Assembly (NCBI GenBank): GCA_963693285.1
Contig: OY848922.1
Location: forward strand, 6,932,923-6,996,922
Origin: Xestospongia muta
Lineage: Eukaryota > Porifera > Demospongiae > Haplosclerida > Petrosiidae
Direction of reading: 5' to 3'
Length of the DNA stretch: 64,000 nt
Part shown: positions 52,505 through 64,000 of the stretch, one piece after another
Layout: each line of letters opens with the position of its first letter
Numbering within the stretch: the stretch's first letter is position 1
The notes under the pieces: generated by a model
Told to the model about the DNA's origin: nothing
The model's database searches: none
What the model saw: the letters and a program-made list of their open reading frames with translations, nothing else
Made by a program: the position numbers and the translations under genes

Positions 52505-54327
52505 CTAATCACAACAGACGTATATGACACAAAACAAACTTTTAAGATGACTACAGTCAATAATGATACAAGATACATACAAGTTCCAATTTATAGTATA
52601 ATATGGTACATAAACATGTGTCATTAGATTTTGGTGTACAAGCAATGTGATTAAAACATTTATAAAGTTTCCCACTAGGAGATCCTTAAGTCAGTGTCTA
52701 GTATATAAGTGGGTACTAAACTCACCTAAACTAAATAATAGATTGATTTAAGATATGTTTGTCAATATTGTTTCTAAGAGACAATAATGAGATTAATAAA
52801 GGTGTTAATTATATCAGTAGTATGTCACTGTTTAAATTACTTTTTCAATCTAATGTCAACTCTGACATCATTTACTGATTACATGTCATTCATATAATCA
52901 TTATATCTTATATACATTAGTAGTGTAGTAAAAATAATAATATAATTGTGTTGTTTTAACAATTAGATTATACAACGTTCCACTTATTGTGTATTGTAGC
53001 TAGTGAATATATTAAATCTAAAGTTTTCATTTCTACTATAACAAACTGTTAATATTTACATACATCTAGCGACAGACGAATATTATAGACGTCACCTCTT
53101 CCTTCACTGTACATGTGACTGCTTGGAAAAACAGACATATATGACACATAGCACAAGAAAGCTTTTAAGGTGATTATAGTCTATAACGATATTAGATTAA
53201 ACATGTATGATTAGTAGTGGGTGTACAAACTACATCATTAATTTACTTAAAAATTTTCCCACTAGGAGATCTATAGTCTAAGTTGTCACAGACTCACTTA
53301 AACTAAATAAAAGACATTAACTTAAGATGAGACTGTCAAATTTGTTTCTAAGAGAACAGCGTGTATATTTTAGGAAACTCTACTAGATAACTGCTGAGTT
53401 TTATTAGTGGCTACAAGTTAGAATATTCTCATATCAAATGATACATATCTAATGTTATTGTGAGATATTGAGTAAAGCACTCATTCAATCACAATGAAGA
53501 CACAATTTTAATCTTGTGTACCCAGCCAAATTAGTGACCTATTTTGGACATTTTCCTTTTAATTTACACAGTTTATAGGAAAGTTGTCTTTATGTACAGC
53601 TAGTGACAGATTGCTTGACAATTGCATACAAATACTGTACAGGTGACCTCTTACCACATGACTGCTTATAATAACAGACACATGACACAAAACAATTTTT
53701 TAATGTGATCACAGTCAATGATATGATACAATAACATATATGATTAGTAGAAATACAAATAGTGTACTGGTCACATCTTATCGTATTTATCATATGACTG
53801 CTTATGATAACAGACACAAGATACAACACAAGCTTTTAATGTGATCACATATAGTATAATAATATGTATAATTAGTAGTGGGTGTACAGACTATATGATT
53901 AATAAATTGTTCATTTGTTTTAGAAATGTAGATGTAAAGTTTTTTTTCACTAGTAAATTCAGGAGTGACTGGTATATATTAGATCTTAAGTCAATGTCTA
54001 TTATTTTGTTTACAATATTGTTGATAAAGTGAAAGGATACTACAGTCTGTACATTAAAGTTTGTCTGACAAAGTTTCAAGTAAACAATTACCTTAATATG
54101 ATTTTATTGCTAAAACATTATACAGTGTTGTTTATTGGTCTTGTAGTAGTAACAGAAGCTTTGTCTCTTGTTGAAAGATTGACAGAAAAGTTATATTCTG
54201 TACATGAACCAAACATCAGAAACTATTCTATCACATAGCTAGCTATATGGCTCTTACTTCTGAGAGGATTGCACTTAAAGTTATCTTTTTGGTAATAAAA
54301 CAAATCATTTCTAGATAATGTAATCGT
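52505..54327. repeat. Upstream spacer of gene 5, copy of the gene 3 upstream spacer
   Basis: No gene was recognised. Collinear with 27190-29855, but without the 840-bp insertion, so it supplies the empty site near 52985. Dispersed units at about 53065, 53605 and 53770. Confidence 0.7.
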
Positions 54328-54528
54328 CACGTGTTGTTCTTCTAACTTCAAAGTAGACATTGTTGCATAAATAAAAACGGAGACGTCGTGTGTTTTATGC
54401 AAACGGTTATAACGATCTACTTCGGAAATCGTCGACTTTTGCTGGATATATGATCGATCTCAAAGAAGGTACATTTTGACGCAAACGGCATCTTCCGTAC
54501 TATTTCATTCGTTAAAAACGCTACCGTC
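54328..54528 (+). promoter_or_regulatory. Candidate promoter of gene 5
   Basis: CACGTG at 54328-54333, ATAAATAAAA at 54367-54376, and the family block cgatctacttcggaaatcgt at 54413 onwards. The layout matches gene 2 almost base for base, although the two genes belong to different subtypes. Confidence 0.5.
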
Positions 54529-57500
54529 ATGAGCTGGTGTCATATCTATTTTATAACATCAGTTATACTGTATATCTACAGTGGATATGTTACTGCTTCT
54601 GAGTATTACGTCTCTACAGCTCCTAATGGAGAAGACTGTCCTTCTACTAACCTACCATGTTACGACCTCTCCTACTATTTTGCTGATTATGCATTTTACT
54701 TCGCTGATGATGCAATATTCTACTTTCTAGAGGGAACTCATACTCTACAAGGTATATTAAATATCAACAATGCAAGTAATATAATTCTACAGGGACAGGA
54801 TCATATAGAACAAGGTTTCCATGAGACAGTTATGCAATCTACCTCAATAATAAGGTGTAGTGATTGGAAAGAAACTGGTATACTAGTTACTAGTAGCAGT
54901 TTTGTTGTCTTGAAATCATTAACAATAGCAAACTGTGGGTTTCACTGGCATCAATATTATAGTGTTAGTTTATACATTATTGACATTGATAATATCACAT
55001 TAGAATGGGTATCGATCCAAAATGGTTCAGGTGATGGCCTTTATCTTCTTGATGCTAATGATGTTATTATTGCTAATTCCTCATTTGCTAATAATGGAAA
55101 TCATGAGACTTATGTAGGCAATGTATATATAGTCTATGATGACAACGTTAACAAACTGTCGAAAGTTAGTATTTTGAAATCAAATTTCACACTGGGCATA
55201 GGATATGGCATGTATTTTATTTGTGCTTATAATAATAAAGTTGATTTAATCATTGAAAATAATATGTTTTCAAGTAATATTGCGAGGTATGGAGGAGGAG
55301 TGGAATTTGGCTTTTATGGAAGTGGTAGTATTAAGCTTAGTAACTGCACTATATACAACAATACTGCTTGGTATGGAGGAGGAATGTATATTATATCATA
55401 TAGCAGCATTGTTCTTAATAACTGCTATATATACAACAATACCGCACAAATAAATGGAGGAGGAGTGCGGATATTTTCATTAGGAGGTAGTAGTATCAAG
55501 TATATTAACTGCACTATATACAATAATACTGCTCAGTCTTATGGAGGTGGAATGTACATTAGATCGTATGATAACAATAGTGTAGTAATATTTGATGGAC
55601 ATAACATGTTTGTAAACAATTCAGGTATTTATGGTGGAGGTATTGCTTTGCACAAATCCTTTCAATTATTACTAAATCAAAATACAAACATATCATTTGT
55701 TAATAATCATGCCAGCAAGTCAGGTGGTGGAATCTTTGTATTACCAGTTCTTGTTGTAGACAATACCACTGACTGCTCTTTTAAAGTTATTCCTTATCAT
55801 TATCCTAATGATACTAAAACAATGTTATATTTTGTCAACAATACAGCTGACATATCTGGTGATGTCCTATATGGTGGTCAAATTGATAATTGTAAAAGCA
55901 CACTTTATTTTGATCACCTATTTCACTATACTCAACAGACAGGTCTATCAGTAGTGTCATCAGATCCTATTCAAGTCTGTTTTTGTGAATCTAATAGGCC
56001 TAATTGCTCTATTACAAGCATCAGTATATTTGTCACACCTGGGTATGATGTCAATGTATCACTAGCTACAGTTGGTATTTTAGATGGCTTAACACAGGGT
56101 GTGATAAAATTGAACTTATCAGATAACTCATCTATTGTGCAATATCAGAACAATAGACTAAATCCAACTTGTACTAATGTAACCTTCACATTAGGAACAA
56201 ACCGTTCGTTAGACACTACACAAGTCTATGCTACACTTAACAGTTCAATTATTGAACCTTTATATGACCCTTATGTAAAAATCATTGAAGTTACTATCAA
56301 ACCCTGTCCTAATGGTTTCCCATTAGTTAATGGCAAATGCTCTTGCAGACCTGAATTAAATTTAGGTTCAATAACTTGTGATACTAACACCCAAATTATA
56401 ACTAGAGATGGTGATATGTGGATTGGTTATGAAAATAATTCACACTGTCTTATTGTTTATTCTGATTGCCCCTTTCATTATTGTAATGACAGTAATATTA
56501 GTTTTACACTTAACTTTCCTAATAAACAATGTCTTTATAGTCGATCTGGCATACTGTGTGGAGAATGTGAAGAAGGATTCAGTCTCATGTTAGGTTATAA
56601 TGAATGTGAACGCTGTAATAATGACCACATTGCTCTTATCATTCCATTTGCTTTAGCTGGTATAGGACTGGTAGCATTTGTTATTGCTTTAAACTTAACA
56701 GTGTCTGTGGGTACAATCAATGGACTTATATTTTATGCCAATGTTGTCAAAATATATGAACCCATCTTCTTTCCTAAGCACACTGTGAATTTTCTTAGTC
56801 AGTTCATTTCCTGGATCAATCTAGATCTAGGTATTAAGACTTGCTTCTATCATAACATGGATTCTTGCAGTAAAATGTGGCTTCAGTTTGTCTTCCCAGG
56901 CTATGTTTGGCTTATTCTAATATTTATTATAATATTATTACGATATTCTAGCAAACTAGTTCGACTTGTTGGAAGACAAGCAATTCCAGTACTAGCTACT
57001 ATGATCCTTCTCTCTTATACCAAACTGATACGCATTGTTTTCCAGGTTCTATATTCCACCAAAATTCCATGTACTGATGCTAAGAATAATACTGTGACAT
57101 TATTGAGGTGGTACATTGATGCTAATGTCCAATATTTAAGAGGTTGTCATCTATCATTGTTCCTGTTCTCAGTGGTTGTACTCATTTCACTTATTGTTCC
57201 ATACACCTTCTACCTTCTTACTATACCATTATTTGAAGGACCTTTATCAAAATACATGTTTTTTTACCAAAAGTTTTCAATATATATGAAACCTTTCTTT
57301 GATGCATATGGAGGTCCATATAAGGACAAGTATCGTTTTTGGACTGGATTCTTACTCCTAGTTCGTGTTATCTTAGCACTGGTTGTGTCTCTAGATACTG
57401 AGCCTAGTAAAAGCTTAGATGTGCTAACGTCTCTTCTAATTGTCATTATCTTCATGTATTACATTTTAAAGGGGATATATCGACACTTTCCTTTGGGATT

Positions 57501-57897
57501 TCTGGAAGAATTTTTCATTCTTAACCTCATGTTTATGGCGTATATGAATGCACAAACAATAAATGACAGTGATAATTTAAAAGGAAAAGTGTCAAGCACT
57601 GTTTTAGTATCAATATCATTTGTTGTATTCTGTGGTATTATATTTTATCATGTCTGGGATCGTCTGATATTCTATCATGTTTGGGATTGTAAATTGAAGT
57701 GTCGTGTGCAGCAACAAATTACAAAAGTAAAGAAGATATTCAAGAAACCTCCTCCACCACCTTCTATTTCTAATGATTTGGAACTTTCTTTAATGGATTC
57801 AAAATCCCCTATTCGTGAAAGGAAATTTACTATGTCAGTGGTGTCAGTGAACATGAAACGAGAATCAATACTGTTTGACACTGATGACAATTACTGA
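54529..57897 (+). CDS. Gene 5: beta-helix/multi-pass membrane protein, intact (1122 aa)
   Basis: Starts MSWCHIYFITSV. Residues 1 to about 26 form a signal peptide. From 27 to about 240 is the N-terminal region with SLTIANCGF and repeated VSNI-type strands. About 240-375 holds four or five rungs with YNNTAxxGGG. About 590-700 is Cys-rich, with RSGILCGECEEGFSLMLG at 671 onwards. From about 700 come eight or nine hydrophobic segments, with GTINGLIFYANVV, then FLSQFISWINLDLG, DAYGGPYKDKYRFWTG and a final segment near 1020-1042, then a basic and proline-containing tail (KKIFKKPPPPP). Predicted location is the plasma membrane with the helix outside. It is the closest relative of gene 3. It has a single exon, with AATAAA at 58077. 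The family type is recognised but its function is not known to me. Confidence 0.85.
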   Translation: MSWCHIYFITSVILYIYSGYVTASEYYVSTAPNGEDCPSTNLPCYDLSYYFADYAFYFADDAIFYFLEGTHTLQGILNINNASNIILQGQDHIEQGFHETVMQSTSIIRCSDWKETGILVTSSSFVVLKSLTIANCGFHWHQYYSVSLYIIDIDNITLEWVSIQNGSGDGLYLLDANDVIIANSSFANNGNHETYVGNVYIVYDDNVNKLSKVSILKSNFTLGIGYGMYFICAYNNKVDLIIENNMFSSNIARYGGGVEFGFYGSGSIKLSNCTIYNNTAWYGGGMYIISYSSIVLNNCYIYNNTAQINGGGVRIFSLGGSSIKYINCTIYNNTAQSYGGGMYIRSYDNNSVVIFDGHNMFVNNSGIYGGGIALHKSFQLLLNQNTNISFVNNHASKSGGGIFVLPVLVVDNTTDCSFKVIPYHYPNDTKTMLYFVNNTADISGDVLYGGQIDNCKSTLYFDHLFHYTQQTGLSVVSSDPIQVCFCESNRPNCSITSISIFVTPGYDVNVSLATVGILDGLTQGVIKLNLSDNSSIVQYQNNRLNPTCTNVTFTLGTNRSLDTTQVYATLNSSIIEPLYDPYVKIIEVTIKPCPNGFPLVNGKCSCRPELNLGSITCDTNTQIITRDGDMWIGYENNSHCLIVYSDCPFHYCNDSNISFTLNFPNKQCLYSRSGILCGECEEGFSLMLGYNECERCNNDHIALIIPFALAGIGLVAFVIALNLTVSVGTINGLIFYANVVKIYEPIFFPKHTVNFLSQFISWINLDLGIKTCFYHNMDSCSKMWLQFVFPGYVWLILIFIIILLRYSSKLVRLVGRQAIPVLATMILLSYTKLIRIVFQVLYSTKIPCTDAKNNTVTLLRWYIDANVQYLRGCHLSLFLFSVVVLISLIVPYTFYLLTIPLFEGPLSKYMFFYQKFSIYMKPFFDAYGGPYKDKYRFWTGFLLLVRVILALVVSLDTEPSKSLDVLTSLLIVIIFMYYILKGIYRHFPLGFLEEFFILNLMFMAYMNAQTINDSDNLKGKVSSTVLVSISFVVFCGIIFYHVWDRLIFYHVWDCKLKCRVQQQITKVKKIFKKPPPPPSISNDLELSLMDSKSPIRERKFTMSVVSVNMKRESILFDTDDNY

Positions 57898-60437
57898 TGA
57901 TTCTGATGACCTTTGCTGATTACATGAATAGTTGTCATGTCTTTATATAATATAATTTTGTAAGAAAATAATAAGAAAATTGTATTGTCCTAACAGATTT
58001 ACTCAAGTGCTAAATTATTCTTTCATTGTGTCATTGTTAACTAATAATATTTAGAAAAAAGTTATTTTTCTATTATAATAAACAGTTAATGTTTAAATAC
58101 ACATTGTGACAGATCATTTACAATTGGAATAGTGCATGCATGTACAGGTCACCACTTATTCTACTCACCATGAGTTCGCTTGTCACAACAGACATAGTGA
58201 TAATAGTTTATTAAGAAACATGTATGATTAGTTGTGGGAGTACAAACTACATGCAATACATACAGGATCAAGAAAAACATTAACTACATTCCCTAATATT
58301 GAAATGTTGTTTAATTTCTGTATTATGAACAGAGTATTTAGTCATTGTTTAGGATCACAAGATGTATTTTCTGTATTAGAATCATATAATTTAGGATCTG
58401 CAGCTGAAGCAAGTACAAATAAACATTATAACAGGAATAGCAGAAGCTATTTTTCACCAAAAATATAAATACTAAAATTAAGAGATCGAAAAAGGGAACT
58501 AAAGAAGTGGAGGTTTTTACACAGTGTTGTATCAGTAGACCACATAATATCTCCATACTTCATGGAATATAAAAATAATAAAGGACAAATAAACAAATAT
58601 AATATATTAGTATAAAGTAATTTAGTATTAATACTTGCTATCGCCAGGAAGTATATATGACCACATTTAGTAGTACATCACATCATTTTTTCATAATTGA
58701 TTTTCTAATGAGTGAACTACACAATAACGTTTGGCTTCTTAATTTCTTTACTACTAAATCACACACATGCAATCTAGCTTCTTACTTGCTTTTGTGACTA
58801 CTGAACTGAATATTAACTTTTAGTGTTTCCTAATTAATTATATCATTAAACAACATTAACAATAGATTATCATGTACAGGATAAAACGTCAATTGGTCAA
58901 ATAGTGTTCTGACTATTGGACTACACAATACCCTACTGGTTTTACTACTGAACTACCAATATGCAGTTCAACGAATAACTTTGCTCCTTTTTATTTGGTT
59001 TCCAAATGGCAATTTTGCTTCACACAATATATAGTATTTACATTCTGTTTTTAAAATGTTCATTTATCAGATAAATACTTTTTATACAATTTTGGATAAT
59101 ATATAAAGTTTCCTTCTATTAATAAATTTTGGAATGCTAGCTCTATAGTGTGCATTATTGATTGGTTTATGTTCTACATACATGCTATGACAATTACCTG
59201 ATTTCCTGATATCACAATTATTTTGTGTCTTTGAGTTACCTCAGTAGCACTAGATCTTCTCTTCTTGAGCTAATAACTTGATGTGATTATCTTCAGTTAC
59301 TAAGCAGCCTCAATAACGCTCGATGTCATTATTGTCTAATCTTTGAATTCTTGAGCTACAGGTACCTCCATAGCACTAGATGTCTAGATGTAAAGTTTCC
59401 TTCGCTAAGATAATATAACTCCTTATTATAACAATACAGTCAATTATTGATTATAACAATATAATATTTATTTATTACATAAGATTTCTATTTGTAGTCT
59501 CTTAATAAAAAAATAGTTTAGTCTTAACAATCATTTAATTTAAGTAATACAATATTCTACTTAATGAGTTATTGTTGGCTTGTGTGATATTAACATGTGA
59601 CTGCTTATCATAACAGACACATATGACACAAAACAAGCTTTTAATATGATCACATATAGTACAACAACTTGTGTTATTAGTAGTGGGCATACAGACTACA
59701 TGATTAATACAATAATAATAATAATTAATAATATGGTAAATAGACATGTATGATTAGTAGTGGGTGTACAGAATATATGAATAATTTATTGTTTATTTGG
59801 TTTAGAAATATAATTATGAAGTTTTCTCTGACTATATGACTATATAGTAACATAATTAAATTAATATAAACTACACAGTACGTTAATTAAAGAATAGTTG
59901 TTGCTTCTGTAATTGACTTTATGATAACTATTGGACTACATACATACTAGACTAGATAGACTTCTTAATTAGTGTATTTTTAACTATAAAAAGCATTATC
60001 TACTTCAAAGTTATAATTAATTGGATTTCATTTCCTGATTGATTTATTACTAAATTATGTACTACACAATAAACTTTAATTTGTTAGTTAGTTTACTAAC
60101 TATTGTGGTTTATTGACTAGACAAAATAACACATAAGATTTTAGTTTTCTAATTAGGTTAATATTAAAGTATATACTATATATAATATGCTTTAACTAAA
60201 CATTTTATATATATATATATATCACTGTAAACATTAATTAGTTTATTTAATCAATATATGTGGCCTGATTATTTATGTGAATTTTTATATTGACATTATG
60301 CCAACCAAAACATGCACAGATTATAATATTCTTTTATTGTATTGAGATTACTGTAAACAAAATAATAAACAATGTCTTAAGATCTAATATATACTAGTCA
60401 CTCTGGTATTTACTAGTGAAGAACACTTAACATAAAT
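57898..60437. repeat. Spacer after gene 5, copy of 38040-40599
   Basis: No gene was recognised. It follows the spacer after gene 3 with small indels, including dispersed units at about 58115 and 59590 and the same cattgtttaggatcaca segment near 58343 (38473 in the other copy). Confidence 0.7.
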
Positions 60438-60576
60438 CACATATGACTTGATTGCAATAAGGGAACACTTCTGACAAAACATTTGTGACCTGATTTATGA
60501 AAAGGGACCACTGTTAAAATACCTCATAAACAGTTTTGTATACAAACAGTTATCATGATATTTGTGCATATATAGC

Positions 60577-60618
<42 letters not shown>

Positions 60619-60722
60619 ACAAATCGGTATGTTAAGATGATTAAACAGTGGTCACTTTCACAAATGAGATCACAAATGTTTTGACAGAAGTTGTCCCTTA
60701 TTACAAATGAGGTCTGATGTGG
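60438..60722. repeat. Foldback element, copy of 40600-40861
   Basis: The same two arms as at 40600, with a longer (TG)n run in the loop (about 60586-60617). The right arm ends ggtctgatgtgg instead of ggtcatatatgg. Confidence 0.75.
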
Positions 60723-61524
60723 TTATACTGGTTGCTTTTAGCTATGTTATGCTATGTTATGTCATGACAAAGGGCAAACATCATAATGTTTTGATTACAA
60801 ATCCATTATTGATTTTTGATCCAGAACTGTTACAATGGAGTTCTTTATAATAAAGTTAGTAGTCTAAGAAGTTGAGGTGGTAATGTTGTTAAGTAATGAT
60901 GTATTTATTGTTGTAATATTCATCTATTCTATCACACTGGTCTAAAATGCTTAAAAGAAAGAGAGATATGTATCTGCAAGTTCCAGCTTTTATTGCATCC
61001 TGTTTTTAATATATTTTATTTCTAAAATTATGATGTGGACATGGACAAAGTTAAACAGATAATTGATTGGACAATATATTCCAACAAGTGTTTCAATGTA
61101 TTTATATTTAGTAAAAGTGTCCACGTATCAGTCAGAACAATTTATTTTTTAAAATTGCTTTTAGATAATATGTAGCAAATTTTCTTATGCATTTGAGAGT
61201 GCTCCTTAATGTGCATTATTAATTAGTTCATGTTAATCTACACTACATACATTCTATGACGATTATCTTATATTATGTAGATCTCACAATTATGTTGTGT
61301 CTTCAAGGTACCTCAATAACATTTGATGACATAATTGTCCGGAAAACTCTCAATAATATTTCTTGTCATGATCATATCATTTTAAGCAAACTCAAAATCA
61401 TTTTTTTAGTCAACATCTCAACTTCTTAAGCAATCTTAATAACATTTGATGTTTTCATCATCTCATCATCTTAAACTACAGGTACTAAACACAATAACAC
61501 TTGCTTAACATTTGATAATGAGAT
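60723..61524. repeat. Spacer, copy of about 40862-41700
   Basis: No gene was recognised. It follows the block after gene 3 as far as cttaacatttgataat, where homology with that block stops. Confidence 0.65.
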
Positions 61525-62162
61525 ATGGACTACTCATCTGCCTTTGTGGTTTTTCATCCTTTTTTCTGATAACTATTACACAACACATTAATTTAGTTTT
61601 TGCTCTCTAATTAGTATTAAACTATTGCTCAGAACACTTTATCTTGTTAAGTTAGTTTTCTGAATATTTACTATACAATAATGTAACTAGATTCTTATAA
61701 ACTACACACTATGTTAAACATAGAATAGCTGTTTCTTCTCTATGGTTTTGTGATAACTATAGGATTAAATACTAACCTAGATTGGCTTCCTAATTAGTTT
61801 ATTTTAAATACAAAAAACACTATCTACTTTAACTTTGCAATTGAATTGGATTTCATTTCCTGATTGGTTTACTATTGAACTACATTCTACACAATAAACA
61901 TTAATTTGTTAGTTTATTGACAAATGGACTGTACTGTTGTAACTATTGTGGTTTATTGACTAGAAAAAACAACACATAAGCTTTTGACTTCCTAATTAGG
62001 TTACTATTAAAACACACACTATACATAACATACTTTAACTATACTCTATTGTATATGTGACTGATATACTGCTTATCACTACAGACAGTAATATGATGAT
62101 AATATTAGTTTAATATGATTGTAACCTGATATTAATACATAAACCATGCATCATTTGTAGCT

Positions 62163-62195
<33 letters not shown>

Positions 62196-62196
62196 G

Positions 62197-62271
<75 letters not shown>

Positions 62272-62277
62272 TTATAC

Positions 62278-62327
<50 letters not shown>

Positions 62328-64000
62328 CATGAAATAATTTTGCTAAATGCAACTTATATAACAATATATTAATATAGGCCAGAGCTGTTATTATGGAGTT
62401 CATTACAAGTAAGTTAGTAGTCGAAGAAGTTGAGACAGTAATATTGTTAATTGATGATGTATTTAAGGTGGTAATACTAATATATCCTTGTCACACAGGT
62501 CTATACAATGCTAAGAAGGAAGAAAGATATTCGTCTGCTATGTTCAATTGATAATACATTCATATAACATAGAATTACATCCTGTTTTTGTTGATATGAT
62601 GAAATGGGATGGCCACAGTTAATGAATAATTGGTTGGTGAACATTCAAACAAATGCTTCGATGTAATTATATTTTGTAGGTGTTCAGTATCCAAAATGTC
62701 CATGTATTACATAGAACAACTTATTTTACCATGTTTTAGATTATATATAAATGTAAATTTTCTCTTTATTAAATAACTATTTGTCATGATGTGAAGTTTC
62801 TTTCACTAAGATAATACAACTCCTTATTGTAGTATTGTTAATTTACAATATACTGCTTGACGCAGTAGCATGGTCAATTATTGAATATGACAATATATTA
62901 GTTATTACATAGCATTCTCTTAGTAATGTGATAAAAAATAAGAGTGCTACAATATTCTATTGTGTTATTTTGGCTTGTAGTCACCTTTTCAATTATGACA
63001 AACCATTATTATTTATCTACAGCTAATGATAAATGTTAACCTATTACTATAATTTATTGTCCTAACAAATTTTTTCAATTGCTTCAATATATTCATTTTA
63101 CTGTGTTATATGTTAACTAATTTATAGTAATAAGACATTTTTTGCTATTATAATAAACACTTAATGTTTAAGTACATATAGTAACAGAAACTTGACAATT
63201 ACAATAGTACTAGTGTATACATGTAAAGATCACCTCTTACACTACTGACCATGTGGTTGATTATCACAAAAAGCACATAACACTAGACAAAGTCTATTAA
63301 AAGATGTATAATTAGTAGTGGGTGTAAAGACTGTATGAATTGTAAGTTTTTCATTTTATTTTGAAATGCAATTGTAACATTTTCTCCAAACATAAATACT
63401 AAGTATTTTTGGAAGATGAATATACTTATATTCTTTTTTTCATTAATTTAAAGAATTACCGCAAGCATAACCTCATAATGGCAAGGTCAGCTCCTTGTTG
63501 AAAAAAAATTGTCCCACCTGGTGCAAACCACACCAGATGTTACTAATTCTAAATCTACAAATAAAATAATCATATATCATTATGTAGGATAATGTCATGT
63601 GCATTAAAACATACTTGTTGCTCATTATTAGAATCAAGAAAAGTAGTTTCTACACAATCTAAGTCATGGAATTTTCTTTTGTATTAGAGAATTTAGTTTC
63701 TGTATTAGCATCACAGGTAGTAATTTTGCATTAGAATTATAAAATTTAGGGTCTACAGTTAAAGTAAGAGTAAACAAACATTATGACATAAATGGCAAAA
63801 GCTATTTTACACCATAAATATAAATACTGAAATAAAGAGGACAGCTTTGATTTTATTGCTGGAGTTAGGTATCTTTCTTATTAATAAACATTAACCACAC
63901 TGAGACAATGGAAATAAAGATACTGACTTTTTAATGTAGTGTTACATCAGTAGACCATATGTATGTCTTCTTATTCCATTAAATATAAAAATAAATAAAG
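61525..64000. repeat. Spacer, copy of 9900-12731 (flank of gene 1)
   Basis: No gene was recognised. From about 61525 (ggactactcatctgccttt) to the window end it aligns with the region after gene 1, including a dispersed unit at about 63185. The last bases (ttccattaaatataaaaata) match about 12706-12725, so the block continues past the window. Confidence 0.7.
62163..62326. repeat. Palindromic AT-rich repeat
   Basis: A (TA)n run in which tgtatatgtataaatatata on the left (about 62189 onwards) is mirrored by tatatatttatacatataca on the right (about 62266 onwards). The whole therefore forms a long inverted repeat around a pure TA centre. Confidence 0.85.

Overview
This is a eukaryotic, AT-rich, repeat-heavy window, most likely from a demosponge (Amphimedon-like). 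That is an inference from three things: spliceosomal GT/AG exon boundaries, a broken AMOP/VWD/SRCR extracellular gene, and a large family of proteins joining an extracellular beta-helix to a multi-pass membrane region, a type I recall from sponges, cnidarians and other invertebrates. There is no bacterial operon structure, CRISPR array or rRNA, and I recognised no tRNA.

Layout. Positions 1-5346 hold a decayed multi-exon gene (AMOP, von Willebrand D and several SRCR half-domains), interrupted mostly by stop codons. From about 5.4 kb to the end runs a head-to-tail array of five paralogous genes, all on the + strand and each essentially a single long exon. Gene 1 (5988-9624) has two 1-bp deletions and a shortened promoter. 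Gene 2 (16607-20665) is intact, 1352 aa, with the longest rung domain. Gene 3 (30057-38039) would read open but is split by a young Ty3/Gypsy LTR retrotransposon. Gene 4 (43873-47316) has two frameshifts and two stops. Gene 5 (54529-57897) is intact, 1122 aa. Each protein has a signal peptide, a conserved N-terminal beta-helix-like region, a variable number of about 26-29 residue rungs rich in NNT and GGG, a Cys-rich juxtamembrane segment, eight or nine hydrophobic segments and a cytoplasmic tail of about 70 residues.

Mobile DNA. The Ty3/Gypsy element at 31332-35940 has 280-bp LTRs that read as identical, a 5-bp target duplication (attat), a primer-binding site, a polypurine tract and an open 1325-aa Gag-Pol. 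A second Ty3/Gypsy element, on the minus strand (23653-25455, 182-bp LTRs), is an internally deleted relic. An 840-bp insertion with hairpin ends (27661-28500) and several foldback elements complete the mobile set.

Intergenic DNA consists of duplicated blocks. The spacer after gene 2 plus gene 3 and its 3' flank is repeated as the spacer after gene 4 plus gene 5 and its 3' flank. The flank of gene 1 reappears at 61525-64000, which predicts a further family member just past the window. Gene 4 looks like a recombinant between a gene 3/5-type 5' part and a gene 2-type 3' part. Short dispersed repeats, AT and GT microsatellites and a 1185-bp tandem duplication fill the remainder. The picture is of a fast-evolving tandem array of putative surface receptors or adhesion proteins. 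Their function is unknown, and any role in recognition or immunity is inference only.
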